The notes: generated from the sequence alone by a model not told the origin. A stretch of 64,000 nucleotides of DNA from Verrucomicrobiales bacterium (GCA_016795425.1 JAEUHG010000030.1:1-64000); one strand, 5' to 3'. Positions 1 to 9,716 are shown, counted from the stretch's first letter. Numbers and translations are program-made.

Positions 1-1
1 A

Positions 2-2707
2 AGCAGGACGATCACCTTGCCGCTGCTGCAATTCCAAGGGCCGATGAGTCTTGACGCCCAGGTGCGCAGTAGCGATCTCGGCGACGATCCTGGAAACAAC
101 CTCGCTTCCGTCACCGGCTCCATCGAGAACCTGAGCGGCAACCTCGTCCTCTCTCTGCTTTCCGCTCCGGCCGCCCTCACCGCCCCCTCCGAGTTCAGCG
201 TTCGACTTCGCGTCACCAACTCCGCCGATGGGCCCGTCTTCCAAGGGCAGCTGCGCCTCGAGCGATCGCCGGGACTCGAACTTCTTTCGGCGAGTCCCGG
301 AACGATCCTTACCGAATGTTGTGGACCGGAAGACTTCACCGAGACCGTGCTCCTGAATCCGCTGCCGGCAAAATCTTCGACCGATCTGGATCTTCGCTAT
401 CGCATCGCGTTACCCGGCGTGTTTCACCTCGGCGCAGGTTTGGGGGCAACCGTCACCCACAACGGTCCCGCCGACGATCGTCTCTCGCTGGTGCTTTCCG
501 CGCCGCCGATTCAGAAAACACCGGGATTGGCTCAAATCGAATTCCCACCCGGTGCTTTCGCCTGGCTGGATGCCAAGGAGGAACTGCTTGCCGTGTTCCG
601 AGGTCACCCGGCCTTGGTGGTGCTGGATCCGGACAATCTCGAGGTACGCCGCCAGGTTTCCCTTTCCGGGAATCCCTCGAGCAACCGCGCGCGTCTGGCG
701 GTCGCGGCCGATGGCCGCCGGGCCTGGGCGTTGACCGACCGGGATCAGATCGTCCAGTTGCACCTCCCGGCGGGAACCGTGGAGGCCCAATTCCCCAACC
801 CGCTCACGCCTCCTTCCTTTCTGCTTCCCAACGCCGGACTCGCCTTCGCCACGGTGCCAAGCCAGCCCGAAATGTTGCTCATCGCCGGTGTCACGGAACC
901 GATGGAGACTCAAATCCTCGCGCTTCATAAGGGCGCCGTCCTCCCGACCCGGCATCGCTATGCCTCGTTCCAGCATGGAGCCAACCCGGCGATGCACGTC
1001 ACCGACGATGGTCGACTCTTCGTGCTCGCCGAGAACCAACTGGCGGAGTTCGAAGTCTCGGAATCTGGCGTCAGCGAGAAGCGTCGCATCGCCAATCTCA
1101 CCGATCGATTGGGTCCGCTCAGTTCCGCCGGTTCGCGCCTTGTCGTCTCCGGAGGCCCCGCCTTCGATCTCGGATCCTTCCAACCAATTCCCCCGACCCC
1201 TCCGGACCTGCGCTGGGTCGGAGTGCCGGAACTCTCCCTCGTCTTCCGCTACCCCACCGCAGGAATCCTTCGTGACAACCTGAACAACCGATTCATCGAG
1301 ACCATCGAACCCGAAACCTTCGAGGTTTTGCGTCGACGTGAGGTCCGGGCGGACGACTGGCCGATGGGCGACATCGTCCAGGAGGTCTCCCTGGGCCGCC
1401 ACGGGCTGCTCCTTCTCGGCACGCCGGCGCTTCGAGTGGTGAATGAGGCGCCCGATGACGTTCCGGACGCCGATCTCAGTGTCACCGTTGACGCAACGAC
1501 GATCGTCGCGACGGTCGGTGAGCCTGTGACGCTCCCTCTGGTGGTCTCCCACACGGGCAGCCGCACCTCCAGGAATACCTTGCTCGAAGTCACCCTGCCG
1601 CCGGACGTCGAACTGGTGGAGGCCTCGGTTCCCTTCACCAACCGCAACACCGTGCGCACGTTCACACTCGGGCACCTGGCCCGAACCAATTTGAAGGCTT
1701 CCCTGGTGCTCAAGGCGTCCCACCTGGGTACCCAGCCACTTCAATTCCGAGTCTTCTCTGACACCACCGACCCGAACTCGGCCAACAACATGGCTGCCGC
1801 AACGTTGCCCATCTTCCCTGCGCCCGAGGTCATCATTCGTGACGCGGTGGTCAGTGAAGGCAGTGATGCCACCCGGCCACCCTACTATCCGGTCTACCTG
1901 TCTCATCCTTCGCCGAAAAGAATCGAGATCCCCTTCCGTGTCGTTCCAATCACGGCCTCGGCATCCGACCTTACCTTCACCGAAGGCGTCGCCACGTTTG
2001 CTCCCGGCGTCACCGTCGCCGCCGCCTACTTCATCCGCCCAAACACACAGCGAGACCCCGATCGTACAGTCCGATTAGAACTCGGCGACACTCCCATCCC
2101 CGCCCAACGCCGAACCTCACTCGTCACCATCGTCGATGATGAGACGCCCGCGATCAGTGTGCGCGCCGGTTCCGTTCCCGAAGGTCAATCAGGCATTCAA
2201 TGGGGCCTCTTCAATATCGACCTTCGAAACGCGCCAGCCTCACCCTTGGACATCGCCTACCGACTTGATCCGGGAACCGCGACCGCCGACGAGGATTTTC
2301 GGGCCGACGCCGGTTGGATTCGCTTCGAACCCGGCCAGACCAACCGGACCCTTGCGGTGGCGATCCTCGGTGACACCCGCTTTGAAGCGGCAGAAACCGT
2401 GCGCCTCGTCCTCACCGACACCGCCGGTCTCGAGTGGGACGGTTCCATCGGACCGCTCACCATGACCAACGACGACAAACCCGAGCCGCCGGTCATCGAG
2501 TTCGTCCAAGTGGGAACCCGGTTGCGCCTCACCTTCGGTTCCGTTCCCGGCGCGCGCTACCGTGTCCAGTCCAACAATCGACTCGGCTCTGTCGGTTGGG
2601 CCTTCGAATCTGGGATTCTCAACGGCACCGGCCAACCCCTGACCTGGACCGTTCCCCTCCCCACCTTCGGCAGCTTCCCCTTCTTTTACCGCATCCGCGT
2701 CGACTAA
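2..2707 (+). CDS. Large secreted Calx-beta / DUF11-like protein, 5' end missing
   Basis: The reading frame is already open at the window edge, so the N-terminus and any signal peptide lie upstream; 896 residues are certain from the TTG at 17. Visible order: a DUF11-like beta-sandwich (about residues 1-165), a propeller-like stretch with 'LVVLDP' and 'LFVLAEN' strands (170-480), a second DUF11-like domain starting DADLSVTVD (about 484-600), and two Calx-beta domains (606-710 and 713-820, each closing with the 'VTIVDDE' / 'MTNDDK' strand). A C-terminal module (830-896) has the 'GARYRVQSNN...FFYRIRVD' pattern common at the ends of Verrucomicrobia exported proteins. Calx-beta domains bind calcium and serve in adhesion-type proteins; an extracellular or surface role is inferred. 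No catalytic motif was seen. The next gene on the same strand starts 143 bases downstream. Confidence 0.8.
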   Translation, partial: SRTITLPLLQFQGPMSLDAQVRSSDLGDDPGNNLASVTGSIENLSGNLVLSLLSAPAALTAPSEFSVRLRVTNSADGPVFQGQLRLERSPGLELLSASPGTILTECCGPEDFTETVLLNPLPAKSSTDLDLRYRIALPGVFHLGAGLGATVTHNGPADDRLSLVLSAPPIQKTPGLAQIEFPPGAFAWLDAKEELLAVFRGHPALVVLDPDNLEVRRQVSLSGNPSSNRARLAVAADGRRAWALTDRDQIVQLHLPAGTVEAQFPNPLTPPSFLLPNAGLAFATVPSQPEMLLIAGVTEPMETQILALHKGAVLPTRHRYASFQHGANPAMHVTDDGRLFVLAENQLAEFEVSESGVSEKRRIANLTDRLGPLSSAGSRLVVSGGPAFDLGSFQPIPPTPPDLRWVGVPELSLVFRYPTAGILRDNLNNRFIETIEPETFEVLRRREVRADDWPMGDIVQEVSLGRHGLLLLGTPALRVVNEAPDDVPDADLSVTVDATTIVATVGEPVTLPLVVSHTGSRTSRNTLLEVTLPPDVELVEASVPFTNRNTVRTFTLGHLARTNLKASLVLKASHLGTQPLQFRVFSDTTDPNSANNMAAATLPIFPAPEVIIRDAVVSEGSDATRPPYYPVYLSHPSPKRIEIPFRVVPITASASDLTFTEGVATFAPGVTVAAAYFIRPNTQRDPDRTVRLELGDTPIPAQRRTSLVTIVDDETPAISVRAGSVPEGQSGIQWGLFNIDLRNAPASPLDIAYRLDPGTATADEDFRADAGWIRFEPGQTNRTLAVAILGDTRFEAAETVRLVLTDTAGLEWDGSIGPLTMTNDDKPEPPVIEFVQVGTRLRLTFGSVPGARYRVQSNNRLGSVGWAFESGILNGTGQPLTWTVPLPTFGSFPFFYRIRVD

Positions 2708-2727
2708 CTCTCCGTGAACCTGTTTTC

Positions 2728-2791
2728 ACCACAGAGGCACGGAGCGAAAAGGCTATGGCACTCCATCTCCGTGTCTCCGTGCCTCTGTGGT
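2728..2791. repeat. 17-bp perfect inverted repeat, family D (CACAGAG type)
   Basis: ACCACAGAGGCACGGAG at 2728-2744 is matched perfectly by its reverse complement at 2775-2791, with a 30-base loop. It sits between the Calx-beta gene and the DUF4832 gene. No T tract follows the right arm, so a simple rho-independent terminator is not supported. A degenerate relative lies at 30423-30519. Confidence 0.85.
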
Positions 2792-2849
2792 ACAAATTCC
2801 TTGCGGTTCATGGTTGGTGTGCAGTTCTGAAAGGAACAGGTGGCTACCG

Positions 2850-4229
2850 ATGATCCCGCTGATTTCAAACCTCACCCGCATCGTTCTCTGGATCGTGATG
2901 ACCGTCGGAGTGTTGGCCGCCGACCCTGACCGTTCCTTGTCCTACGCCCCTGCCCCGCCCGACAATCCCCTGAAGGGCTTCGTTCCCTACCTGCGCGCCG
3001 ATGCGACGTTCCCGCACAGTCTCGAATGGGATTACACCAGGCTCTCGGACGTCATGCTCGGGTCGGATCGCTTCGATTGGGCACCGTTCGAAGCCAAACT
3101 CGACGCTGCCGCCTCACGCGGGCATCAGTTCGTCGCCCGTTTTTATCTCGAATGGCCCGGGCGCAAGACCGGCGTGCCTACCTTTCTCATCGAAGCCGGC
3201 CTCCCGATGCGGACCTGGACCAACACCAACACCCAGCCTCATCCGCCCGCGGTCGATCAAACACCCGACTACGAAGACCCGCGTCTGCGCGCCGCGCTCA
3301 CGAATTTCATCCACACACTTGGCAAGCGTTACGACGGCGACCCACGCCTGGGATTCCTTGAACTCGGCCTTCTTGGTACCTGGGGTGAGTGGCACAACTA
3401 TCCGCGCAACGAATGGTTCGCCTCAAAGACCGTTCAAACCGAGGTCATGGACGCCTTCGAGGCGGCCTTTAAGAAGACCCGACTCGTCGCGCGCTACCCG
3501 GCCGGTCCGGACGACGCCAAGCACGCCGATAACAGCCGACGCGCCTTCGGGTACCACGACGATTCGTTCGCCTGGGCCACGGTCCACACGGGAAAGCCCT
3601 CCGAGAGTTGGTTCTTCGAAACCCTGCTGCGCAAGGCGGGCGTCACCGAGAAGTGGCGCACTCAACCCATCGGCGGCGAAGTCCGGCCCGAGGTCTGGAA
3701 GTGTTTGTTTGACGAGCCCTCCTGCGCTCCCAAGGGTCAGGATTTCGATCGCTGCCTGGAGTCGACGCACGCGTCCTGGTTGTGCAACGAGGGAGTCTTT
3801 CGAGGCCAAATTCAGGGCGCCGCACGCGACCGCGCCGTTCAGGCCGCCCAGCGCTTGGGCTACGAACTCCACGTCACCCGCGCTGACCTGGCGATGAATC
3901 AGGACGTGCTCGCCGTTGCCATGACCGTCACCAACACCGGCGTGGCGCCGTTCTACTATGATTGGCCGGTGGAACTCGGCGCCTTGGATGCTGGCGGGAC
4001 CCTGACCCAGACTTGGATGACCGATTGGCGACTGACCAAGATCCAGCCTGGGACTCCGTCGGTCCTCTGGGAATTCCACGCCCCCCTCACTGCGCTGAAG
4101 CCAGGTTCCCATCGCCTGTTGTTGCGCGTGTCGAATCCCTTGCCCAAAGGGGCACCCTTGAAGTTTGCCAATCGGACCCAAGACGAACACCTGCCCGGCT
4201 GGCTGACGTTGGGAATCTTTGCACGCTAG
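2850..4229 (+). CDS. DUF4832 domain protein, glycoside-hydrolase-like, secreted
   Basis: 459 residues from ATG 2850, chosen because AAGGAACAGG lies about 10 bases upstream and a hydrophobic signal segment (LTRIVLWIVMTVGVLAA) follows at once; the frame is open farther upstream but that part runs through repeat DNA. The N-terminal two thirds (about 30-330) looks like a TIM-barrel glycosidase fold, with 'NPLKGFVPY' near the start and 'LGFLELGLLGTWGEWHNY' carrying an acidic strand-end motif. The last 120 residues ('NTGVAPFYYDWPVELGAL...GSHRLLLRVSNPL') match the beta-sandwich DUF4832 module. Such proteins sit in polysaccharide loci of Bacteroidota and Verrucomicrobiota; the substrate is unknown. 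It converges with the GH172 gene. Confidence 0.8.
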   Translation: MIPLISNLTRIVLWIVMTVGVLAADPDRSLSYAPAPPDNPLKGFVPYLRADATFPHSLEWDYTRLSDVMLGSDRFDWAPFEAKLDAAASRGHQFVARFYLEWPGRKTGVPTFLIEAGLPMRTWTNTNTQPHPPAVDQTPDYEDPRLRAALTNFIHTLGKRYDGDPRLGFLELGLLGTWGEWHNYPRNEWFASKTVQTEVMDAFEAAFKKTRLVARYPAGPDDAKHADNSRRAFGYHDDSFAWATVHTGKPSESWFFETLLRKAGVTEKWRTQPIGGEVRPEVWKCLFDEPSCAPKGQDFDRCLESTHASWLCNEGVFRGQIQGAARDRAVQAAQRLGYELHVTRADLAMNQDVLAVAMTVTNTGVAPFYYDWPVELGALDAGGTLTQTWMTDWRLTKIQPGTPSVLWEFHAPLTALKPGSHRLLLRVSNPLPKGAPLKFANRTQDEHLPGWLTLGIFAR

Positions 4230-4391
4230 GTCCGTCCTTCTTTCACTTCCCGGACCGCGACGGAAGGGGGAAGTGGGTGATCAAGACCCAGTCCGTCAAA
4301 GTCACCCGCGCGCTACCGGCTTCTTCGCCCTCGCTTGTCGCCATCCCCCCTTTTCCGCTTCCCCACTCACCCTTGCCCACTCTTCGCCCCT

Positions 4392-4446
4392 CTGCGGGTC
4401 CGGAGGCCCCGCGCTCCGCCCGGACCGCGACGCGTCCCTGCGGCGC
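4392..4446. repeat. Single copy of repeat family B
   Basis: It carries CTGCGGGTCCGGAGGCCCC followed by GGACCGCGACGCGTCC and CTGCGGCGC, the unit tandemly repeated at 13187-13509 and 19571-19837. GGTCCGG and CCGGACC can pair as a stem. A partial second core (CCCGGACCGCGACGG) lies near 4248. The copy ends 7 bases from the stop codon of the GH172 gene. The convergent gap 4230-4452 holds nothing else recognisable. Confidence 0.75.
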
Positions 4447-4452
4447 CTACCT

Positions 4453-6183
4453 TCACTTCCCGCGTCCCCCCCGACCCTTCCCACCTCCGATTTCCTCTGC
4501 CCGCTGGACTGCCAGTTCCATGCTGACAATTGGTTTCCTCGCTTCGTTCGGCAGCGCCGGACGATTGTGGGTTGCACCCGGCTTGGCGTACCAAAACGTC
4601 ACCGCCGAGTAACCCAACAAATCCCACGGATGCCGGATGTCGACGCCGAACGACGATTCCATGTCGAACACCAGGCGTTGGCGGAACGGGATCGCGTCGA
4701 GTCCACGATGGCGCACGCAAATGTTGAATCCCTTGGTGTCCTCGTTGAGTCCGCCCACCCTCACATTCGCCAGAAATGGCGTGCTGAATTCGTCCTGACG
4801 CGTCGGATTCACCCCGCCCGCCCAACCATAGTAATCCTCCGTGCCGGTGCCAAAATGCGTTGGGAACCCCTGGTCCCAAGCGCCATCGACGTAGATCTTC
4901 TCGTCGCCTTCGCCCCACCACCCCTCCTGCGGATTCAGCACCGTCCACTGATCGCCCACGTAGACCCCCTGACCGCGAATATCGACGAAGTTCCAATCCT
5001 GAAACGGCGCACCAGGTACAAGCTCGTCCGGACGCCAGCGCGCGTAAAAGTGCATCGACCTCTCGTCCCATATCCAGGGCATGACCTCGGCTTGGACTGT
5101 CAAAGGCACGGGGGTTGGCCCAAGGTTGGTCACGCGCACCTCGGCGGACCGGCGATACGGCATCACCCAGCGACACACCAGGACCCCGTCCTCCATAACC
5201 ACTCGCTGATAGGTGCGAAAGGAATGAAGCGCATCCGCGCTGCCGAAGAAATCGCCGACCGGTGTCCAGACCGTTTCCACGCCATCGTACGTCATGCTGA
5301 GAACCGTCGAGCGCAGCGACGATGGGTTTTCGATCGCACCCGGCAATCGCACCGTGAACTGTCGAAGGGCGTGAGGCCCCTTGGGCAGTGTCACCACCAA
5401 CTTGCGCCCCGTCCTGAGCGTCGCATGCTTTTGCAGGTCACCTCGGTCCGGGTGTGGCAACGCCGACAAACGGGCACCGGCGGCGTCATATTGTCGCTTC
5501 GCTGCATGATAGGCCTCCCGCGTGAAGGTCTCCACCGGTGTCCCCGGCGGGTAGGCGCGGTAGTTGATGATGTTGTAGAACGACTTCTTCGTCAGCGTCA
5601 CCTTGCAGCTCCGGGCGAAGGGAATCGGAACATAGCAATCCCCGGCACGCGCGGTCTTGACCGCGAGCGGCGCAGGAAAAATGCCGTCCCCACGCACGAG
5701 CTGAATCAACGATTCATCGATGACCGGCGTGGATGAATCGTCGAGGTAGATGCGCACGTTCGGCCCCACGCGATCCTGGAGGTCGTAGTAAAAGAACGGC
5801 GTCCAGATGCGGGTGAGGCACCCAGGTCCCTGGTGGTCCATGATGACCCACTCCTGGTGCCCGTCGATGATCTCGGTCCGAATGAAACCAAGGCCATCGC
5901 TGTCGGCGAACCAACCGCTAGTGCCGCGATCCGGTTGGTCGCGATGAGTCGACGCGCGGTTGTAACTCGAGGCCTGCAGACTTTGGTAATTCGCCGCCGG
6001 GAAACGCGCCAGCGCTTCCAAATCCGTCATCTCGGTGAGCAACGATTGGAGGGTAATGGGCTCAACGGCACCGACGGAAATGCCCGCGAGAATCAGGATT
6101 ATCATGAGGCGTTCGCACCATGAACCCAATGTCTTGCCCCCGGGCGCACCGCGCACACTCTGGAGACTCGTTGTCGGCCCCAT
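4453..6183 (-). CDS. DUF2961 / GH172 family glycoside hydrolase, secreted
   Basis: 576 residues. DUF2961 was reclassified as GH172, whose members cleave or rearrange fructofuranosides and arabinofuranosides. Matching signals: 'GWFADSDGLGFIRTE' and 'EWVIMDHQGPGCLTRIWTP' (the N-terminal jelly-roll start), 'YNIINYRAYPPGT' in the middle, and 'HFGTGTEDYYGWAGG', the family's conserved acidic active-site loop. Start ATG 6183 is preferred because AGAAGGG lies 7 bases upstream and a signal peptide (LMIILILAGISVG) follows; an upstream extension would run through a repeat A copy. The gene lies downstream of GH116 on the same strand with a 202-base gap, so the pair may be co-transcribed. Exact linkage specificity cannot be read from sequence. 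Confidence 0.85.
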   Translation of the reverse strand: MGPTTSLQSVRGAPGGKTLGSWCERLMIILILAGISVGAVEPITLQSLLTEMTDLEALARFPAANYQSLQASSYNRASTHRDQPDRGTSGWFADSDGLGFIRTEIIDGHQEWVIMDHQGPGCLTRIWTPFFYYDLQDRVGPNVRIYLDDSSTPVIDESLIQLVRGDGIFPAPLAVKTARAGDCYVPIPFARSCKVTLTKKSFYNIINYRAYPPGTPVETFTREAYHAAKRQYDAAGARLSALPHPDRGDLQKHATLRTGRKLVVTLPKGPHALRQFTVRLPGAIENPSSLRSTVLSMTYDGVETVWTPVGDFFGSADALHSFRTYQRVVMEDGVLVCRWVMPYRRSAEVRVTNLGPTPVPLTVQAEVMPWIWDERSMHFYARWRPDELVPGAPFQDWNFVDIRGQGVYVGDQWTVLNPQEGWWGEGDEKIYVDGAWDQGFPTHFGTGTEDYYGWAGGVNPTRQDEFSTPFLANVRVGGLNEDTKGFNICVRHRGLDAIPFRQRLVFDMESSFGVDIRHPWDLLGYSAVTFWYAKPGATHNRPALPNEARKPIVSMELAVQRAEEIGGGKGRGGRGK

Positions 6184-6306
6184 CGATATCCCTTCTCCCG
6201 CGGGGAGAGAGTCAGGACTGGTCGGCCGAAACCTCGGCGATGGTTGATGTGGAAGGTTCTGAGTCCTCATGCGCGCATTCAACTTCGTCCTGTCTCCATG
6301 AAACAC

Positions 6307-6346
6307 CTCGTCGCAGCGCGACGAGGCCCACCTGACTGGATCCATT
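6307..6346 (+). repeat. Repeat family A, short copy
   Basis: CTCGTCGCAGCGCGACGAG at 6307-6325 is a perfect 8-bp stem with an AGC loop. It is followed by a conserved tail (CCCACCTGACTGGATCC) shared with the copies at 32256 and 47558. It lies in the 202-base gap between GH116 and GH172. Confidence 0.85.
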
Positions 6347-6385
6347 ACCCTTCGTGTCCATCGTCCCAAAGCAATTACGGACGGA

Positions 6386-9300
6386 TCAAGTCAGGCGACA
6401 CTCCACTTCCAAAGGCGCTCCTGGACGCAGGGTCAGCGGACCCGAAGTCTCGATCACCACCCGCGTGCCATTCTGTGTGAGCTGGGCGCCGATCAACTGA
6501 CCATCCCAGCGGATACTCGCGCCCAGTGCTCTCGCTCCGGCGGCCAATTCCACCGACAACGACTTCACGATCACCTCTCCCCATTTGACCTCGAGAGTGT
6601 GCCACTGCTCCTTCGCGCCACGTCGCTGCGCGTAGGATCCCCAGCCCCCGGCCGCGGTGAACGCTGCCTTGAAGTTCTCCGGGCTCAGGCGGGGCGCGAA
6701 TCCGAGGTGACCTGTTGGACCATGGCACTCAAAACCGCAGGCGGTGATGAAGGTCCCGTAGCTGGCCATCGCCCGGGCGTAATGATCGCTGCACTCGATT
6801 TCGTTGAAGGGATTCCGGCGGGCAGCGTGGTAACGGTCATGAATGGCACGGGTGATTGCCAACGCCTCCAAGGTCATTCCCTCGGCCATCATATGCGACG
6901 CCACCTGGTGCTCGAACCCGCTCATACACTCGTTGAAGTACCCGATCTGCCAACTCGAGATCCCGTACACCTCCTTGATCAGCTTGGGATTTGTCGCCAT
7001 CACCAACCCGGCATCGCCCGCCAGTGCGTAGGGACGGCCCGCCGTGTACTTCTTCCGGAACGGGCCCACGTCGGGCGCGAAGTTGTATTTCCACAGGGCT
7101 TTCAGCGCGCTCAGCGTTTTCTCCCGGTCCAGTATCCGACCGAGGTTCACCTGCCAGGCCCAGCTTTGGCCGTGAACCTGGTCGATGTGACATGCTTCAT
7201 ACGTACCCAGGGACTTCTCCCGCTTGGGGTCGGGGATCTGAAAGAAGTACTCGCCATTGAACAACTTGGTCTCGACCGATGCCCGCGCCCGCTCCTGCTG
7301 CGCCCGACAACGATCGGCAAACGCTGTGTCACCCAGTTCCTTCGCCATCTCCTCCGCGGCGCGCAACGCGGCGATGGACAACGAGGTGATCCAGGCAATC
7401 TGTCCATACCAGGCGGCGTCGAGGGTGTTCTCCTGCGCGCCGTCCAGGATGCCGTCACCGTCTGTGTCGTGTCGGATCACGTACTCCACCGCCAGCTTCA
7501 CCCGTGGCCAGACGCGTTTGAGGAACTCGCCGTCCACGCTCATCTGGTGCTCGCGCCAGACGCCGAGAATGCGGCCGCACTGCCCGTCGATGGCCGGACC
7601 CGTTCCCTCGGCACGATGGCGGACCACCCCTTTCTCGTCCTCGAAGCCGACGCCAAAGTCGACGCGTTCGCGGAGGTCCCGCTCCAATTCCGGAAACAAG
7701 CGACCCATGGCTTGTGCGTAATGCCAGACGTGGGTGCAGGTTCCCTCGCAACAACCGATGCCCTCCCAGGCCCAGAATCGTCCGCTGCCAAACCGATGGA
7801 CGGTCGTCGTCGCCAAGGTGGAGGTATTGGCAAAGGTCCGTTCCAAGAACCAGTGTGGCAGCGTCGAGTCGTACCACGTATCACGCCACAACCGGGTGCC
7901 GGATTCGAGGCGGCCGATTGCCGCGGTGACGTAAAACGCCACCGACGAGGCATTGGCGAAACGCGGTGCATAATGATTGTCGGTGGCAGCGTCGGGACAC
8001 GGCACCTTGGTCTTCGGGAAATGCCATGCCATGACGAACCGCACTTCGGCCGATTCGCCGGGCGCGAGAGTGAACTCGCGCCCTACGGCACCGACCGGCT
8101 GAGGACCCGAAATCACCTCGAGGCCCGACGGCGCCACAAAGGCGGCATCCGGCAACAGGACTCTTGAGATCTCAGGATTTACCCAACCTGGCCCGATGAC
8201 GGCCAACGCCATGGTGCCAAAATCAGGTTGCTGATTCAGCGGCTCTTCCTGGACGGGTGCATCGGTCTGCACGATGTGATCGACGCCAATGTTACCCCAA
8301 CCGCCGCCCACTTCGTCCACGATCTCGATGGTCGCCTCGCGTCCCTCCCATTCCGAAACATCGAGTGCCACGCGACGCATGCGGTTGCCATCGTGCCCTT
8401 GGGCTTGGCGCACGATCTTGCCGTCAACGCGGACCCTAAGAGCCAGACCGTCCCGCTTCCCGCCACCGATGAAGAACGCGAGGAACTTGCGTTGCAGTGT
8501 GATGGGCGCGCGAGTGAGTTTGCCGATGGCGGCGTCTTTCTCTTCGATGGATGTGCCAGGCGCACTGGCGTGGGAATTCACCACCTTCCGTCCCAAGCCT
8601 CCAAGGTCGCCCTGGTAGGACGGAACTGCGGCCCGGTCCACAGGCTCAGTGCCAAAGGCCGTCCCTTCGACTTTCCATGCGTCGTATCCGTGCTCGAACG
8701 CCTCGACAGTTACGTCAGGTCGACGCGAGGTCATTTCCACGGACGAGGTTTGAAATTCCATCGTCACCATGGAGTACTTGTTGTGCTGCCGGACGAGATT
8801 TTTGCGGACGCCGTCGCCGGGCTTGGCCGAATGGTAGCTGGTCGCATTCTGCAGCCAACCGGCGAGGTTCAGCTTCGCTGGTTGCGAACCACGATGAGTC
8901 ACTTTGAAGACGAACACCGTGGCCGGCAGTCCTGAATCCTCGGTGCGGTGGGGAATAAAGGGCGAGAAAGCCTCGAGACGGACCGACACCGCCGACTCAG
9001 GGTCACTATAACTAACGGTGCCGATCGGGTATTGGCCGGTGAACTTCACCTCCTTCCAACTCGACGCGCTCAACATCCGCGTTTCGGTTCGACCTCCGCT
9101 CTCGACCCGAATGGCGAAGCCTTGGGCGATGTCGGGCGAATCCGTCGGCACCGCCGGCTTCACATAGGTCGCGCCATCCCGCGGGCGGATCTCGCCGTCG
9201 CCGCTCTGAAAATCCATGCCCACTTCGCTCCATGGCACGCGTCGGGGCAAGACGCCCTCAGTCTTTTGGTTGAAGATGTCCCAATTCCAAAGCCGTCCGT

Positions 9301-9583
9301 CGCCTCCGAGGTAAAGCGTGCCGCAGGCAATCCCGCCCACCGGCATGCCGATATACCGAAGTTCGTCGCGCGACTTGGTATAGGTGGTCGGCGTGCCACG
9401 CGCGAAGAGCGACGCCACCCAATCAGGGCGCAGTTTCTTGTCGGCGGGAATGATCTGGCTCCAAGCCTGATCATCGAAGGGACCCGCCATCACCGGCAGG
9501 TGCCGAAACGCCAAACCGGCACCCGCCAATCCCGTCCATCGAAGGAAGTCCCGACGCGCCATTCCTCTGATCTCATCATTCAT
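6386..9583 (-). CDS. GH116-type beta-glucosidase family protein with inserted lectin-like domain, Tat signal
   Basis: 1065 residues. The N-terminus MARRDFLRWTGLAGAGLAF is a Tat signal. The GH116 N-terminal beta domain begins 'RDELRYIGMPVGGIACGTLYLGGDG' (about 73-97), and the alpha/alpha catalytic domain runs from about 545 to 1000. By motif position the nucleophile is probably E613 in 'GCCEGTCTHVW' and the acid/base D722 in 'NTLDAAWYG'; both are hand assignments. Residues about 292-442 look foreign: 'EAFEHGYDAWKVEGTAFG', 'GKVV.NSH', 'FLAFFIGGG' and 'GGGWGNIGVDHI' match the beta-sandwich domain seen at the N-terminus of many GH32 levanases. GH116 members hydrolyse beta-glucosides and related glycosides. 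A purine-rich GAGGGGG precedes the ATG. Confidence 0.85.
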   Translation of the reverse strand: MNDEIRGMARRDFLRWTGLAGAGLAFRHLPVMAGPFDDQAWSQIIPADKKLRPDWVASLFARGTPTTYTKSRDELRYIGMPVGGIACGTLYLGGDGRLWNWDIFNQKTEGVLPRRVPWSEVGMDFQSGDGEIRPRDGATYVKPAVPTDSPDIAQGFAIRVESGGRTETRMLSASSWKEVKFTGQYPIGTVSYSDPESAVSVRLEAFSPFIPHRTEDSGLPATVFVFKVTHRGSQPAKLNLAGWLQNATSYHSAKPGDGVRKNLVRQHNKYSMVTMEFQTSSVEMTSRRPDVTVEAFEHGYDAWKVEGTAFGTEPVDRAAVPSYQGDLGGLGRKVVNSHASAPGTSIEEKDAAIGKLTRAPITLQRKFLAFFIGGGKRDGLALRVRVDGKIVRQAQGHDGNRMRRVALDVSEWEGREATIEIVDEVGGGWGNIGVDHIVQTDAPVQEEPLNQQPDFGTMALAVIGPGWVNPEISRVLLPDAAFVAPSGLEVISGPQPVGAVGREFTLAPGESAEVRFVMAWHFPKTKVPCPDAATDNHYAPRFANASSVAFYVTAAIGRLESGTRLWRDTWYDSTLPHWFLERTFANTSTLATTTVHRFGSGRFWAWEGIGCCEGTCTHVWHYAQAMGRLFPELERDLRERVDFGVGFEDEKGVVRHRAEGTGPAIDGQCGRILGVWREHQMSVDGEFLKRVWPRVKLAVEYVIRHDTDGDGILDGAQENTLDAAWYGQIAWITSLSIAALRAAEEMAKELGDTAFADRCRAQQERARASVETKLFNGEYFFQIPDPKREKSLGTYEACHIDQVHGQSWAWQVNLGRILDREKTLSALKALWKYNFAPDVGPFRKKYTAGRPYALAGDAGLVMATNPKLIKEVYGISSWQIGYFNECMSGFEHQVASHMMAEGMTLEALAITRAIHDRYHAARRNPFNEIECSDHYARAMASYGTFITACGFECHGPTGHLGFAPRLSPENFKAAFTAAGGWGSYAQRRGAKEQWHTLEVKWGEVIVKSLSVELAAGARALGASIRWDGQLIGAQLTQNGTRVVIETSGPLTLRPGAPLEVECRLT

Positions 9584-9604
9584 GACAACCCCCTCTTGGC
9601 TTTA

Positions 9605-9716
9605 AGAACAGCACAGCGACCATAGACCAGGACAGGACTGCCCTGTCGCAGCGCGACAGGGCCCACCTGAGTTGGAACTGAGCCCAACAAGGTAGCCCTC
9701 GTCGCGCTGCGACGAG
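9605..9716 (-). repeat. Repeat family A, full-length copy with two hairpins
   Basis: Two hairpins are visible: CCCTGTCGC / GCGACAGGG (9641-9661, 9-bp stem, AGC loop) and CTCGTCGC / GCGACGAG (9698-9716, GCT loop). Read on the minus strand it aligns along its length with the element at 32256-32370, including the end 'CCTGGT...GTGCTGTTCTTA'. It fills most of the divergent gap between GH116 and the sulfatase; nothing else was recognised in that gap. Confidence 0.85.

Noticed and set aside
410..1906. Minus-strand open frame of about 498 codons opposite the Calx-beta gene
   Set aside because: Compositional shadow without signal peptide or domain; the plus-strand gene has clear repeats.
2728..2791. 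Rho-independent terminator for the Calx-beta gene
   Set aside because: Perfect stem, but a 30-base loop and no T run after the right arm.
4219..5736. Long plus-strand open frame of about 505 codons opposite the GH172 gene
   Set aside because: Arg/His/Pro-rich translation with no domain, entirely antisense to a well-supported gene; typical high-GC shadow.
6184..6369. N-terminal extension of the GH172 protein
   Set aside because: The extra 62 residues come from repeat A and intergenic sequence; the ribosome site and signal peptide point to 6183.
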